Positions 7,884 to 15,850 of a stretch of DNA of 64,000 nt are shown piece by piece. The notes beneath the pieces are model-generated. The model saw only the letters and a program-made list of their open reading frames with translations. It did not search any database and was not told where the DNA came from. A program made the position numbers and the translations under genes. This DNA is from Romboutsia lituseburensis. Its GTDB lineage: Bacteria > Bacillota > Clostridia > Peptostreptococcales > Peptostreptococcaceae. Where the stretch lies: contig NZ_JANQBQ010000001.1 in assembly GCF_024723825.1 (NCBI RefSeq), positions 2,170,001-2,234,000 of the forward strand. Direction: 5' to 3'. Numbering within the stretch: the first letter of the stretch is position 1; each line of letters starts with the position of its first letter.

Positions 7884-8594
7884 TCATATTAAACTCGCTA
7901 ATCTCTCTATTATTCTTACTTTTAAATTTTTCATTTTATATCGACTTACCATTATTTCATTATCTTCTATGAAAATTGAATTTTTATTAATAGCATTTAC
8001 TTTATTTATATTTACTAAATAAGCTCTATGGCATCTATAAAATAAATATTCTTTTAAATCACTTTCAAGGTTTGTAATACTCTCTCTTGTTTTATATACT
8101 TTACTATATGTATGTATCAATACAACTCTGCATTGTGATTCTATATACAATATAGAACTTATACTAATAATTACCGTTTTACCTTCATCTATTTCATATA
8201 TTGTTATATATTTTTCTATATTGCTAATAATATCTTTTCTACATTGCATCATATGTTTTGAAAAGTCATTATAATTTATTGGCTTTAACAAATATCTAAA
8301 TGCGTTTACTTCGTACCCTTGTTGCATAAACTCTGCAATAGCTGTAATAAAAATTATTTTTACATTTGTATCAAATTTTCTTATTTTCTTAGCTGTTTCA
8401 ATGCCATTCATACATTTCATGTGAACATCTAATAATAATATATCTATTTTTTCAGGGTAGTTTTTTAATAATTCTTCACCACTATTAAATTCAACCAATT
8501 CATAAGGCTCACTTGAAAAAACCTTACTTAAATAATCTATTATTATATTTCTATGTATGTCTTCATCATCACAAATAACTATATTAAAACTCAC
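7884..8594 (-). CDS. Orphan LytTR response regulator (ComE/AgrA-like)
   Basis: Response regulator of 236 aa. The receiver domain has VICDDEDIH, the phospho-acceptor Asp in ILLLDVHMK and Lys in YLLKPIN. The LytTR DNA-binding domain (about 135-232) has ILYIES and FYRCHRAYLVNINKV. It starts at GTG behind a strong GGGGGG ribosome binding site. No kinase is adjacent. The closest relative in the window is the regulator at 39522-40235, which matches along its whole length. LytTR-type operators lie in its long upstream region, so autoregulation and control of the neighbouring small genes are likely. Confidence 0.93.
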   Translation of the reverse strand: MSFNIVICDDEDIHRNIIIDYLSKVFSSEPYELVEFNSGEELLKNYPEKIDILLLDVHMKCMNGIETAKKIRKFDTNVKIIFITAIAEFMQQGYEVNAFRYLLKPINYNDFSKHMMQCRKDIISNIEKYITIYEIDEGKTVIISISSILYIESQCRVVLIHTYSKVYKTRESITNLESDLKEYLFYRCHRAYLVNINKVNAINKNSIFIEDNEIMVSRYKMKNLKVRIIERLASLI

Positions 8595-8893
8595 AAAAAA
8601 TCCCCCCTTATTATAAACACCCTAGAGACTCTTTCATGGTTTTTGCTAAATATTTATATTTAAAATTGTTTCTATCTAAATATTGTGATAAATCAACTTA
8701 AAAAAGTATTATTATCTTATTTTTATGATATAAAAATATTATATACTACTCCCCATAACAATAATATTTTAAAGTATGTGCTTATCTAGAGTGCTGAGTT
8801 TAAAGCTAGTAACATTAAAAGTTTATAAATTCTAGCTTTTATACTCTATATTAAAATAATAATAAATTTAAAATATTTGTAAATATTTTAGGG

Positions 8894-8923
8894 ATGAATA
8901 GTCATTTTTTAGGCTTGAATAGC
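8894..8923 (-). promoter_or_regulatory. LytTR-type operator, orphan regulator promoter
   Basis: On the minus strand GCTATTCAA, 12 bp, ACTATTCAT. TTTACA follows after 10 bp, and TATTAT (8861-8856) comes 32 bp after the operator. This points to autoregulation of the response regulator at 7884-8594. Confidence 0.65.
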
Positions 8924-8942
8924 CGCATAAAAATAAAATTTA

Positions 8943-8972
8943 TCCATTCATGCCTTAAAATATACTATTCAT
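8943..8972 (+). promoter_or_regulatory. LytTR-type operator, 106-aa gene promoter
   Basis: TCCATTCAT, 12 bp, ACTATTCAT on the plus strand, with an extra half-site CCCATTCAT directly after it (8973-8981). TAATAT (9005-9010) lies 32 bp beyond the operator, and no good -35 box is present, as expected of an activator-dependent promoter. Confidence 0.7.
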
Positions 8973-9084
8973 CCCATTCATAAGATTTATTAATTTATTT
9001 GTGATAATATTATTTCAAATAAATCAAGCTACATAAGTTTAAATATAAAAAAATTTATTTAATAATTTAAAGGGGATTATACTT

Positions 9085-9405
9085 ATGGATATTTCAGATA
9101 CTTTGAAAACAAAACTTAAAAATTATAAAGAAAATAATCATAGCAATATTGATATTGAAGTTTATCCTAAAGATAAAAGTCTATCAATTGCATTAGACAC
9201 TTTTGCCTTTTCACTACACTCACTTACAGATGATGTAATTAAATTTTTTAATAGTATAAATTTTGAGTGTTTCAATACGGATCAATTTGATGGCAAGAAT
9301 CCCATAATATATTTAGAAGGTAATTATTTTACATTACAGATGAGGTTTACATCAGCTTTATATTTCGGTATATGCCAATGTGTTTTACTTAAACTTATAA
9401 AGTAG
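9085..9405 (+). CDS. Hypothetical protein, 106 aa
   Basis: No family recognised. Predicted soluble, mixed alpha/beta, acidic in the middle, with two Cys near the C-terminus (FGICQCVLL). Clear ribosome binding site AAAGGGGA. It is expressed away from the LytTR regulator and has a LytTR-type operator at 8943-8972, so it is a likely regulon member. Confidence 0.65.
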   Translation: MDISDTLKTKLKNYKENNHSNIDIEVYPKDKSLSIALDTFAFSLHSLTDDVIKFFNSINFECFNTDQFDGKNPIIYLEGNYFTLQMRFTSALYFGICQCVLLKLIK

Positions 9406-9553
9406 ATTTTGAATTAAAAACTAAAAATTTAGGTTTCAAACTTTAGTATAAATAAAAGCTGTTCTTGCCAATAATTAACTCTAGGTTTTATAAATATACT
9501 TAAAGTACTGTCTATAATAATATAATTTTAGAATACATAAAGGGGACATAGAT

Positions 9554-9751
9554 ATGAATCAAAAGAACAAATTAAGTACCTTATACAGAAAAATAGGTGT
9601 TCCTAGCGCTATTATATTATGTTTTTTTCCTACTCTAGTTGAAAACTGGCCATTTTGGCCATTAGTAAGAAAAATTGGATTGTTTATTTTTATCCTTGTA
9701 TTATTCTGGATATTTTGGCATAGTGAAAAAACTAAAAAGAGTAGTATCTAA
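9554..9751 (+). CDS. Small membrane protein, 65 aa
   Basis: A Lys-rich N-terminus is followed by hydrophobic segments at about residues 15-27 and 39-56, the second rich in Trp and Phe, and a basic tail. Its ribosome binding site AAAGGGGA resembles that of the 106-aa gene. No operator of the LytTR type was found in the 148 bp upstream. Function unknown; a bacteriocin accessory or immunity protein is one possibility. Confidence 0.55.
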   Translation: MNQKNKLSTLYRKIGVPSAIILCFFPTLVENWPFWPLVRKIGLFIFILVLFWIFWHSEKTKKSSI

Positions 9752-9771
9752 AACTATAATAGATACTACTC
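9739..9771 (+). terminator. Hairpin overlapping the 65-aa gene stop
   Basis: 12-bp stem GAGTAGTATCTA/TAGATACTACTC with a 9-nt loop. The TAA stop lies within the left arm and loop. There is no T-run, so it is a terminator or mRNA-stabilising hairpin. Confidence 0.55.
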
Positions 9772-9810
9772 CTCATTAATTATATTTATCAAATAATGAA
9801 AAATATCGCT

Positions 9811-10230
9811 CTAATATTTATTTAAATTCTTAATGCAAAGTAAAAACCATACTACTAATTTAGCACATATTAAAGCTAAAAGTAATAAACTTACTTCTTT
9901 GTAACTCAGCAAAGCTGTTATAAATACTAATCCAATCTCAACATAAATAAATATTGAGTATGATTTTGCACTAGTTTTTTCTCTTACTAAAATATTTCTT
10001 TCATCATTGCTGTTTATTTCAATTTCTTCTACTTTTTCAGGATTTTTTATAGCTTTTAAATTCAGAAAAATCTGCCATACTCCTACAGATGTAAGCCCTA
10101 TTCCCATACCCATCACCATACTAGCTGACATTTTTTCTGCTATTACCCCTAATAAAAATATAGCTATCATTATAATTCCTGCTATTATACCTCCAACTGA
10201 AAACATAAGGTCTTTCTTAACTTGATTCAT
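9811..10230 (-). CDS. Membrane protein paired with XRE regulator (DUF2178-like)
   Basis: Protein of 139 aa with four predicted helices in two pairs, separated by a cytoplasmic loop containing NDERNILVREKTSAKS, a motif seen in DUF2178-type proteins next to small XRE regulators. The ATG at 10230 was chosen because GAGGAGGG is correctly spaced before it; an upstream in-frame TTG lies inside that site. It begins one base after the stop of the XRE gene, so the two are co-translated. The role of such pairs is not established. Confidence 0.75.
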   Translation of the reverse strand: MNQVKKDLMFSVGGIIAGIIMIAIFLLGVIAEKMSASMVMGMGIGLTSVGVWQIFLNLKAIKNPEKVEEIEINSNDERNILVREKTSAKSYSIFIYVEIGLVFITALLSYKEVSLLLLALICAKLVVWFLLCIKNLNKY

Positions 10231-10231
10231 C

Positions 10232-10432
10232 TTAATTTCCCTCCTCAAATATAAAAACTTCTTCTATTATGCACTCAAAAACTGTTGCAATTTTATAAGC
10301 TAACATTATTGATGGATTATATTTTCCATTTTCTAAAGATATAATTGTTTGCCTAGATACCCCACACGTTTTAGCTAGTTCCTCTTGTGTTATTTTTCTT
10401 TCTTTTCTTAGTTTCTGAATATTATTTTTCAT
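10232..10432 (-). CDS. Small XRE-family repressor
   Basis: Stand-alone helix-turn-helix protein of 66 aa (RKERKITQEELAKTCGVSRQ then SLENGKYNPS), typical of compact transcription regulators paired with a membrane protein. Three phased repeats overlap its promoter, so it probably represses its own operon. The membrane protein gene follows directly. Confidence 0.92.
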   Translation of the reverse strand: MKNNIQKLRKERKITQEELAKTCGVSRQTIISLENGKYNPSIMLAYKIATVFECIIEEVFIFEEGN

Positions 10433-10461
10433 GTTTACTCCTTTATATTAACAGTAAAATT

Positions 10462-10521
10462 AACTTTACATTTTAAGTATAGTCAACTTTACATTTTATG
10501 TCAACTTAGCTTTACATTTTA
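10462..10521 (-). promoter_or_regulatory. XRE operon promoter with three 23-bp-phased repeats
   Basis: Near-consensus minus-strand promoter TTGACA (10504-10499), 17 bp, TATACT (10481-10476). Three 14-bp direct repeats, minus-strand TAAAATGTAAAG plus 2 nt, occupy 10462-10475, 10485-10498 and 10508-10521 at an exact 23-bp period. They lie just downstream of the -10 box, inside the spacer, and upstream of the -35 box. They are probable operators for the 66-aa repressor. Confidence 0.75.
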
Positions 10522-10541
10522 ATAAATTTTTTGTATTTAAA

Positions 10542-10581
10542 AAGGATAGTTTACTGATTTATTTATCAATAAACTATCCTT
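10542..10581 (-). terminator. purL terminator
   Basis: Hairpin AAGGATAGTTTA/TAAACTATCCTT downstream of purL, followed on the minus strand by a short T-run. It ends the purine cluster. Confidence 0.8.
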
Positions 10582-10592
10582 AGCTTTAAATA

Positions 10593-13500
10593 TTATCCAA
10601 AATATTTTACTCCACTTTCAAATATCTTCTGATCTTTTTCACCTAATATGTTCTTTATAACATGCTCTCCAACTCTTTCTGAGTGACCCATCTTACCAAG
10701 TATTCTGCCATCTAAGCTAGTTATACCTTCTACTGCATAACATGAACCATTTGGATTGAACTCTATATCATAAGTAGGATTGTTATCAAAGTCTACATAT
10801 TGAGTAGCTATTTGACCATTTGCTATTAATCGTTTCATTACTTCTTCATTAGCAACAAATCTACCTTCACCATGAGATATTGCTATGCTATGGGTATCCC
10901 CTACTTCTGTATTTACTAGCCAAGGTGACTTATTAGATGCTACTCTTGTTCTAACAATTTTAGATTGATGTCTACCTATATTATTATAAGTAAGTGTTGG
11001 TGCGTCTTCTGCTGTTTCTCTTATTTCACCATATGGCACTAATCCAAGTTTTATAAGTGCTTGGAATCCATTACAAATACCTAGCATTAATCCATCTTGC
11101 TTAGTTAAAAATTCTTTTACAGCTTCTGCAACTTTTGGATTTCTAAATACTGTTGCTATAAATTTAGCAGAACCATCTGGTTCATCACCTGCACTAAATC
11201 CACCCGGCAACATTATTATTTGAGACTTCTTAATTTCATTTACTATTTCATTTATAGATTCTTCTACATCTCTATCTGTTAAATTCTTAAATACTTTTAT
11301 ATTTGCATGCGCTCCTGCTTTTTCAAAAGCTCTTGCTGAATCATATTCACAGTTTGTTCCTGGGAATGCTGGAACAAATACTCTTGGTTTAGCTATTGTT
11401 ATAGATGATTTTTTAGCTTCACCTTGATTTATAAAACTTATAGTTTCTATTTTATCTTTTAGAGTACTTACTTTAGTTGGGAATATTGGCTCTAATGTTT
11501 TGCAGTGAGCTTTGTATAATTCATCTAATAAAATTTCCTCTTCATCTACCATTATACTTGGTTTTTCTATTGTTTTTCCAAGCACTACATAATTATATCC
11601 ATCTAATATATCTAGGCTACTATCAGCTAATTCTAGTACTATATTTCCATAGTTAGCTTCAAATAAATTTTCTACGCCTTCAGTAAATTCAAATCCTATC
11701 TTATTACCAAATGCCATCTTACTTATAGCTTCACATATACCACCAAATCCTAATGCATATGTTGATAACACTTGCTTATTGTGTATAAGTTCAGTTACTT
11801 TATTTAAGTTTTTCTTTAATAATTCAAAGTCTAATACGTCATTTTCTAGTCTATCTGTGCATAACATTATAACTTGTGAATTACTTTTCTTAAATTCAGG
11901 TGAGATAACATATTTTGCATCCACAGTATCCACAGCAAATGATACTAATGTTGGTGGTACATCTATATCTTTAAATGTTCCTGACATACTATCTTTTCCA
12001 CCTATTGCAGGTATCTCTAATCTATCTTGAGCATAGTATGCACCTAAAAGTGCTGCAAATGGTTTACCCCACTTAGTTGGGTTATCCCCAAGTTTTTCAA
12101 AATACTCTTGTAATGTAAGTCTTATGCTACTATAGTTACCCCCAATAGCCACAACTTTACACACAGATTCTACTACAGCATATAAAGCTCCATGGAATGG
12201 ACTCCATTTTCCTATTTTAGGATTATATCCATAAGTCATTATTGTTGAAGTATTAGTTTCACCACCAAGTACAGGTATTTTAGCTACCATACCTTGAGCT
12301 GGTGTTGATTGATACTTCCCTCCAAATGGCATAAGTACAGTACCACTGCCTATCGTATTATCAAATCTTTCTACTAATCCTTTTTGTGAACATGCATTTA
12401 AATCTGATAAAACATTTATAAATCTATCTTTTATATTTATATCTTCTTCTATAACCAATTCACATACAGCTTCTTTAGAATTATTTACGAAGAATGTATT
12501 TTCTTCATCTACTTTATCCACATGAACTTTAGTAGTTTGTTTAACTCCACTTGTTTCTATGAAATCTCTTTTTATATTAACTATAGCTTTATCATTCCAA
12601 AACATTCTCATATAACCAGTATCAGTTACTGTTGCTACATGAGTTGCCTCTAGATTTTCTTCTCTTGCTAAATCTATAAATTTCTCTTTATTCTCTGATT
12701 TTATAACTACTGCCATACGTTCTTGTGATTCTGATATAGCTATTTCTGTTCCATCTAATCCATCGTATTTTTTAGGAACTAAGTTTAAGTTTATATCCAA
12801 GCTATCTGCTACTTCTCCTATAGCAACACAAACTCCACCTGCTCCAAAGTCATTACATCTTTTTATCATTTGTGCTACTTCTTTATTTCTAAAGAATCTT
12901 TGTATTTTTCTTTCGTTAGGAGCATCTCCTTTTTGTACTTCTGCACTGCAAGTAATTAAAGATTTTTCACTGTGCTCTTTTGATGAACCTGTAGCTCCTC
13001 CACATCCATCTCTTCCTGTTTTTCCTCCAAGAAGTATTACTATGTCACCTTCAACCGGTGTCTCTCTAACTACATTTTCTTTTGGTGTTGCTGCTATTAC
13101 TGCTCCAATTTCCATTCTCTTAGCTACGAAATCTTCATCATAAACTTCTGCAACTTGACCTGTTGTTAATCCAATTTGATTTCCATATGAACTGTATCCA
13201 TGAGCTGCTTCTGTTGTTATTTTTCTTTGCATAAGCTTACCTGGTAATGTATTTTCTAATGTAGTTCTAGGATCTGCACTTCCTGTAACACGCATTGCTT
13301 GATATACATAGCTTCTTCCTGATAATGGATCTCTTATAGCTCCACCTAAACAAGTAGCAGCTCCACCGAATGGCTCTATTTCAGTCGGATGATTATGTGT
13401 TTCATTTTTAAACATTACTAAGTATGGCTCTACTTTTCCATCTATCTCTACATCTACATTTATACTGCAAGCATTAATTTCTTCACTTACATCTAAATCT

Positions 13501-14408
13501 GCTAGTTTTCCTTCTTTTCTTAATTCCTTCATAGCTATTGTTGCTATATCCATTAAGCATATATCTTTAGGTTTATCTAAATATACATTTTTTCTTGATT
13601 CTAAATACATATCATATGCATCTTTTACTATATCTGTATATTTTCCACTCTCTATCTTTATATCTTCTATTTGTGTCATAAAAGTAGTATGTCTGCAATG
13701 ATCTGACCAATAAGTATCAAGTACTTTTATCTCTGTAATAGTCGGATTCCTCTTCTCTGTATTTTTAAAATAATTTTGCACATGCTCTAAATCTTGTAAT
13801 GTCATAGCAAGTCCTTGTTTATTTAAAAATTCTTTTAATCCTTCTATACTTAAACCTATAAATTTATCTAATATTTCTACTTCTGTTGGTATTTCTGTAT
13901 CCATCTTTAAAGTTTCTGGTTTTTCTAAAGATGCTTCTCTGCTATCTACTGGATTTATACAGTAATTTTTTATTTGGTCAAATTCTTGGTCACTTATTTT
14001 TCCACTTAATATATATACCTTTGCTGTGTTAATTGTTGGTCTTTCCCCTTGATTTAAAATTTGAACACACTGACTAGCCCAGTCACCCCTCTGCTCATAT
14101 TGACCTGGTAAGAACTCTATTGCAAATACCCTTTCATTTGTTTCTTTGCATTTAGAAACATCTAATGTTTCATGATAAACAATGTCTAAATTAGGCTCAG
14201 AAAATATTGTTCTAGCTGCACTTTCATATACATCTCCATCTATTCCCTCTATATCATATCTATTCAAAATTCTTATATTTTCTATTTTATCTATGTGTAA
14301 ACTTTCTATTAAATCCTTTTTTAAAGCTTTAGCTTCTAGATCAAATCCCTGTCTTTTTTCTACTAATATTCTTCTAACGCTTGACTCTAAACATAGATTA
14401 TTTAACAT
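10593..14408 (-). CDS. purL: Phosphoribosylformylglycinamidine synthase, single-chain
   Basis: Converts FGAR and glutamine to FGAM (fourth step of IMP synthesis). At 1271 aa it is the large one-chain form carrying the synthase and the glutaminase, instead of the PurS/PurQ/PurL split form of Bacillus. The synthase part has the DHCRHTTF block and ETHNHPTEIEPFGGAATCLGG. The C-terminal class I amidotransferase (from about residue 1020) has VPAFPGTNCEYDSARAF and the nucleophile Cys in LGICNGFQ. It is last in the purine cluster, separated from purD by 175 bp containing hairpins. Confidence 0.97.
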   Translation of the reverse strand: MLNNLCLESSVRRILVEKRQGFDLEAKALKKDLIESLHIDKIENIRILNRYDIEGIDGDVYESAARTIFSEPNLDIVYHETLDVSKCKETNERVFAIEFLPGQYEQRGDWASQCVQILNQGERPTINTAKVYILSGKISDQEFDQIKNYCINPVDSREASLEKPETLKMDTEIPTEVEILDKFIGLSIEGLKEFLNKQGLAMTLQDLEHVQNYFKNTEKRNPTITEIKVLDTYWSDHCRHTTFMTQIEDIKIESGKYTDIVKDAYDMYLESRKNVYLDKPKDICLMDIATIAMKELRKEGKLADLDVSEEINACSINVDVEIDGKVEPYLVMFKNETHNHPTEIEPFGGAATCLGGAIRDPLSGRSYVYQAMRVTGSADPRTTLENTLPGKLMQRKITTEAAHGYSSYGNQIGLTTGQVAEVYDEDFVAKRMEIGAVIAATPKENVVRETPVEGDIVILLGGKTGRDGCGGATGSSKEHSEKSLITCSAEVQKGDAPNERKIQRFFRNKEVAQMIKRCNDFGAGGVCVAIGEVADSLDINLNLVPKKYDGLDGTEIAISESQERMAVVIKSENKEKFIDLAREENLEATHVATVTDTGYMRMFWNDKAIVNIKRDFIETSGVKQTTKVHVDKVDEENTFFVNNSKEAVCELVIEEDINIKDRFINVLSDLNACSQKGLVERFDNTIGSGTVLMPFGGKYQSTPAQGMVAKIPVLGGETNTSTIMTYGYNPKIGKWSPFHGALYAVVESVCKVVAIGGNYSSIRLTLQEYFEKLGDNPTKWGKPFAALLGAYYAQDRLEIPAIGGKDSMSGTFKDIDVPPTLVSFAVDTVDAKYVISPEFKKSNSQVIMLCTDRLENDVLDFELLKKNLNKVTELIHNKQVLSTYALGFGGICEAISKMAFGNKIGFEFTEGVENLFEANYGNIVLELADSSLDILDGYNYVVLGKTIEKPSIMVDEEEILLDELYKAHCKTLEPIFPTKVSTLKDKIETISFINQGEAKKSSITIAKPRVFVPAFPGTNCEYDSARAFEKAGAHANIKVFKNLTDRDVEESINEIVNEIKKSQIIMLPGGFSAGDEPDGSAKFIATVFRNPKVAEAVKEFLTKQDGLMLGICNGFQALIKLGLVPYGEIRETAEDAPTLTYNNIGRHQSKIVRTRVASNKSPWLVNTEVGDTHSIAISHGEGRFVANEEVMKRLIANGQIATQYVDFDNNPTYDIEFNPNGSCYAVEGITSLDGRILGKMGHSERVGEHVIKNILGEKDQKIFESGVKYFG

Positions 14409-14439
14409 ATTTTATCTCCCTTTTATAGATTAAATTTGT

Positions 14440-14557
14440 ACTACTTTTTAAGTAGTTTGTTAACACATCACTCAAATTTATGACTTGAATAATCTGCTAA
14501 CAAATCACTTTTATTTGATTTTATGGCTTAGACTATAGGCTACTAAGCCATAAAATC
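14440..14557 (-). other. Hairpin-rich purD-purL spacer
   Basis: It contains ACTACTT-TTT-AAGTAGT (14440-14456) and a 15-bp stem GATTTTATGGCTTAG (14517-14531) / CTAAGCCATAAAATC (14543-14557). The long stem has no T-run on the minus strand, so it may be a processing or stability element that uncouples purL from the upstream genes. No PurR-like box or riboswitch is seen. Confidence 0.5.
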
Positions 14558-14583
14558 TATATAGGAATTAATTTGGAAATAGC

Positions 14584-15840
14584 TTATATACCTGTTCCAA
14601 TATCAGTTCTATAATGCATACCTTCAAAACTTATTTTTTTTATATTGTTGTATACTTTTGTGGCTGCTTCTTCAACAGTGTTAGCACTAGTAGTTATTCC
14701 TAATACTCTTCCACCATTAGTTACTAATTTTCCATCTAATATCTTAGTCCCACTGTGGAATATCACTATGTCTTTATCTAACTCGCTAAGACCTTTTATT
14801 AGTTTCCCTTTTTCATAAACATCTGGATAACCCCCTGATGTAAGCATTACACAAACAGCTTCTTCTTTTTTGTATTCTATTTTAATTTCATTTAACTTAT
14901 TATCTAAAATAGACTCCATTATTTTATGCAAATCAGTTTTTAATCTAAATAAAACCGATTGTGTCTCAGGATCTCCAAATCTTACATTGTACTCCAATAC
15001 TTTAGCTCCATCTTCAGTTATCATAAGCCCAATAAACAGTATTCCTTTATAATCTAATTCATCTTTCTTAAATCCTTCTAATGTAGCTTTTAGTACATTT
15101 GCTTCTATCTCTTTTGCTAATTTATCAGTGTATATCTCACTTGGAGAGAAAGTTCCCATCCCCCCTGTATTTGGACCTTGTTCATGGTTATAAACTTTCT
15201 TATGATCCTTTGCACTTACCATTGGAATTATTGTGTTATTGTCTACAAATGCTAATATTGAAGTTTCTATCCCTTTAAGAAACTCTTCTATTACTATTTT
15301 TTCACCAGCATTTCCAAACTTCTTATCTCTCATCATTTCATTTAAAGTAGCTATTGCCTCTTCTCTATTTTGAGGTATAACTACCCCTTTACCTGCTGCT
15401 AATCCATCTGCTTTTATAACTAATGGATATCCAAAATTATCAATTTCTGCTATTGCTTCATCTATATTTGTATACTCTTTATACTTTGCAGTAGGTATAT
15501 TATGTCTAATCATAAAATCTTTAGAAAACGCCTTACTACCTTCAAGTTGTGAACATTCTTTATTAGGACCAAATATTTTTAATCCTTCTTTTTCAAATTC
15601 ATCTACTATACCTTTAACAAGCGGTACTTCTGGACCTACTATTGTTAAATCAATTTGATTATCTTTTGCGAAATTTAAAAGTTCCTCTATATTGCTATCA
15701 TTTATATCTATACATTGTGCTACTTCTGAAATTCCTGCATTTCCAGGAGCACAGTATATTGTTTTTACATTATTTTCATTGCTTAATTTCCAAGCTATAG
15801 CGTGTTCCCTACCGCCGCCACCTATAATTAGTATCTTCAT
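14584..15840 (-). CDS. purD: Phosphoribosylamine-glycine ligase
   Basis: GAR synthetase, 418 aa, joining phosphoribosylamine and glycine with ATP. The N-terminal Rossmann part has IIGGGGREHAIAWKL. The ATP-grasp domain has VIKADGLAAGKGV, the family block GPNTGGMGTFSP and the metal-binding region LEYNVRFGDPETQ. It lies 10 bp after purH in the purECFMNHD operon. Confidence 0.97.
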   Translation of the reverse strand: MKILIIGGGGREHAIAWKLSNENNVKTIYCAPGNAGISEVAQCIDINDSNIEELLNFAKDNQIDLTIVGPEVPLVKGIVDEFEKEGLKIFGPNKECSQLEGSKAFSKDFMIRHNIPTAKYKEYTNIDEAIAEIDNFGYPLVIKADGLAAGKGVVIPQNREEAIATLNEMMRDKKFGNAGEKIVIEEFLKGIETSILAFVDNNTIIPMVSAKDHKKVYNHEQGPNTGGMGTFSPSEIYTDKLAKEIEANVLKATLEGFKKDELDYKGILFIGLMITEDGAKVLEYNVRFGDPETQSVLFRLKTDLHKIMESILDNKLNEIKIEYKKEEAVCVMLTSGGYPDVYEKGKLIKGLSELDKDIVIFHSGTKILDGKLVTNGGRVLGITTSANTVEEAATKVYNNIKKISFEGMHYRTDIGTGI

Positions 15841-15850
15841 AATTTACCCC

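Larger units (their letters stand above)
8595..9084. other. 490-bp divergent control region
   Basis: Non-coding, AT-rich region between the orphan regulator and the 106-aa gene. It holds two LytTR-type operators in opposite orientations (8894-8923 and 8943-8972) and -10 candidates TATTAT (minus, 8861-8856) and TAATAT (plus, 9005-9010). The regulator would have a leader of roughly 250 nt with no obvious ORF or known RNA element. Confidence 0.6.

Noticed and set aside
10462-10521. CRISPR-like array
   Set aside because: Only three 14-bp repeats with 9-bp gaps, over a promoter; a repeat-spacer array needs longer repeats and unique spacers.
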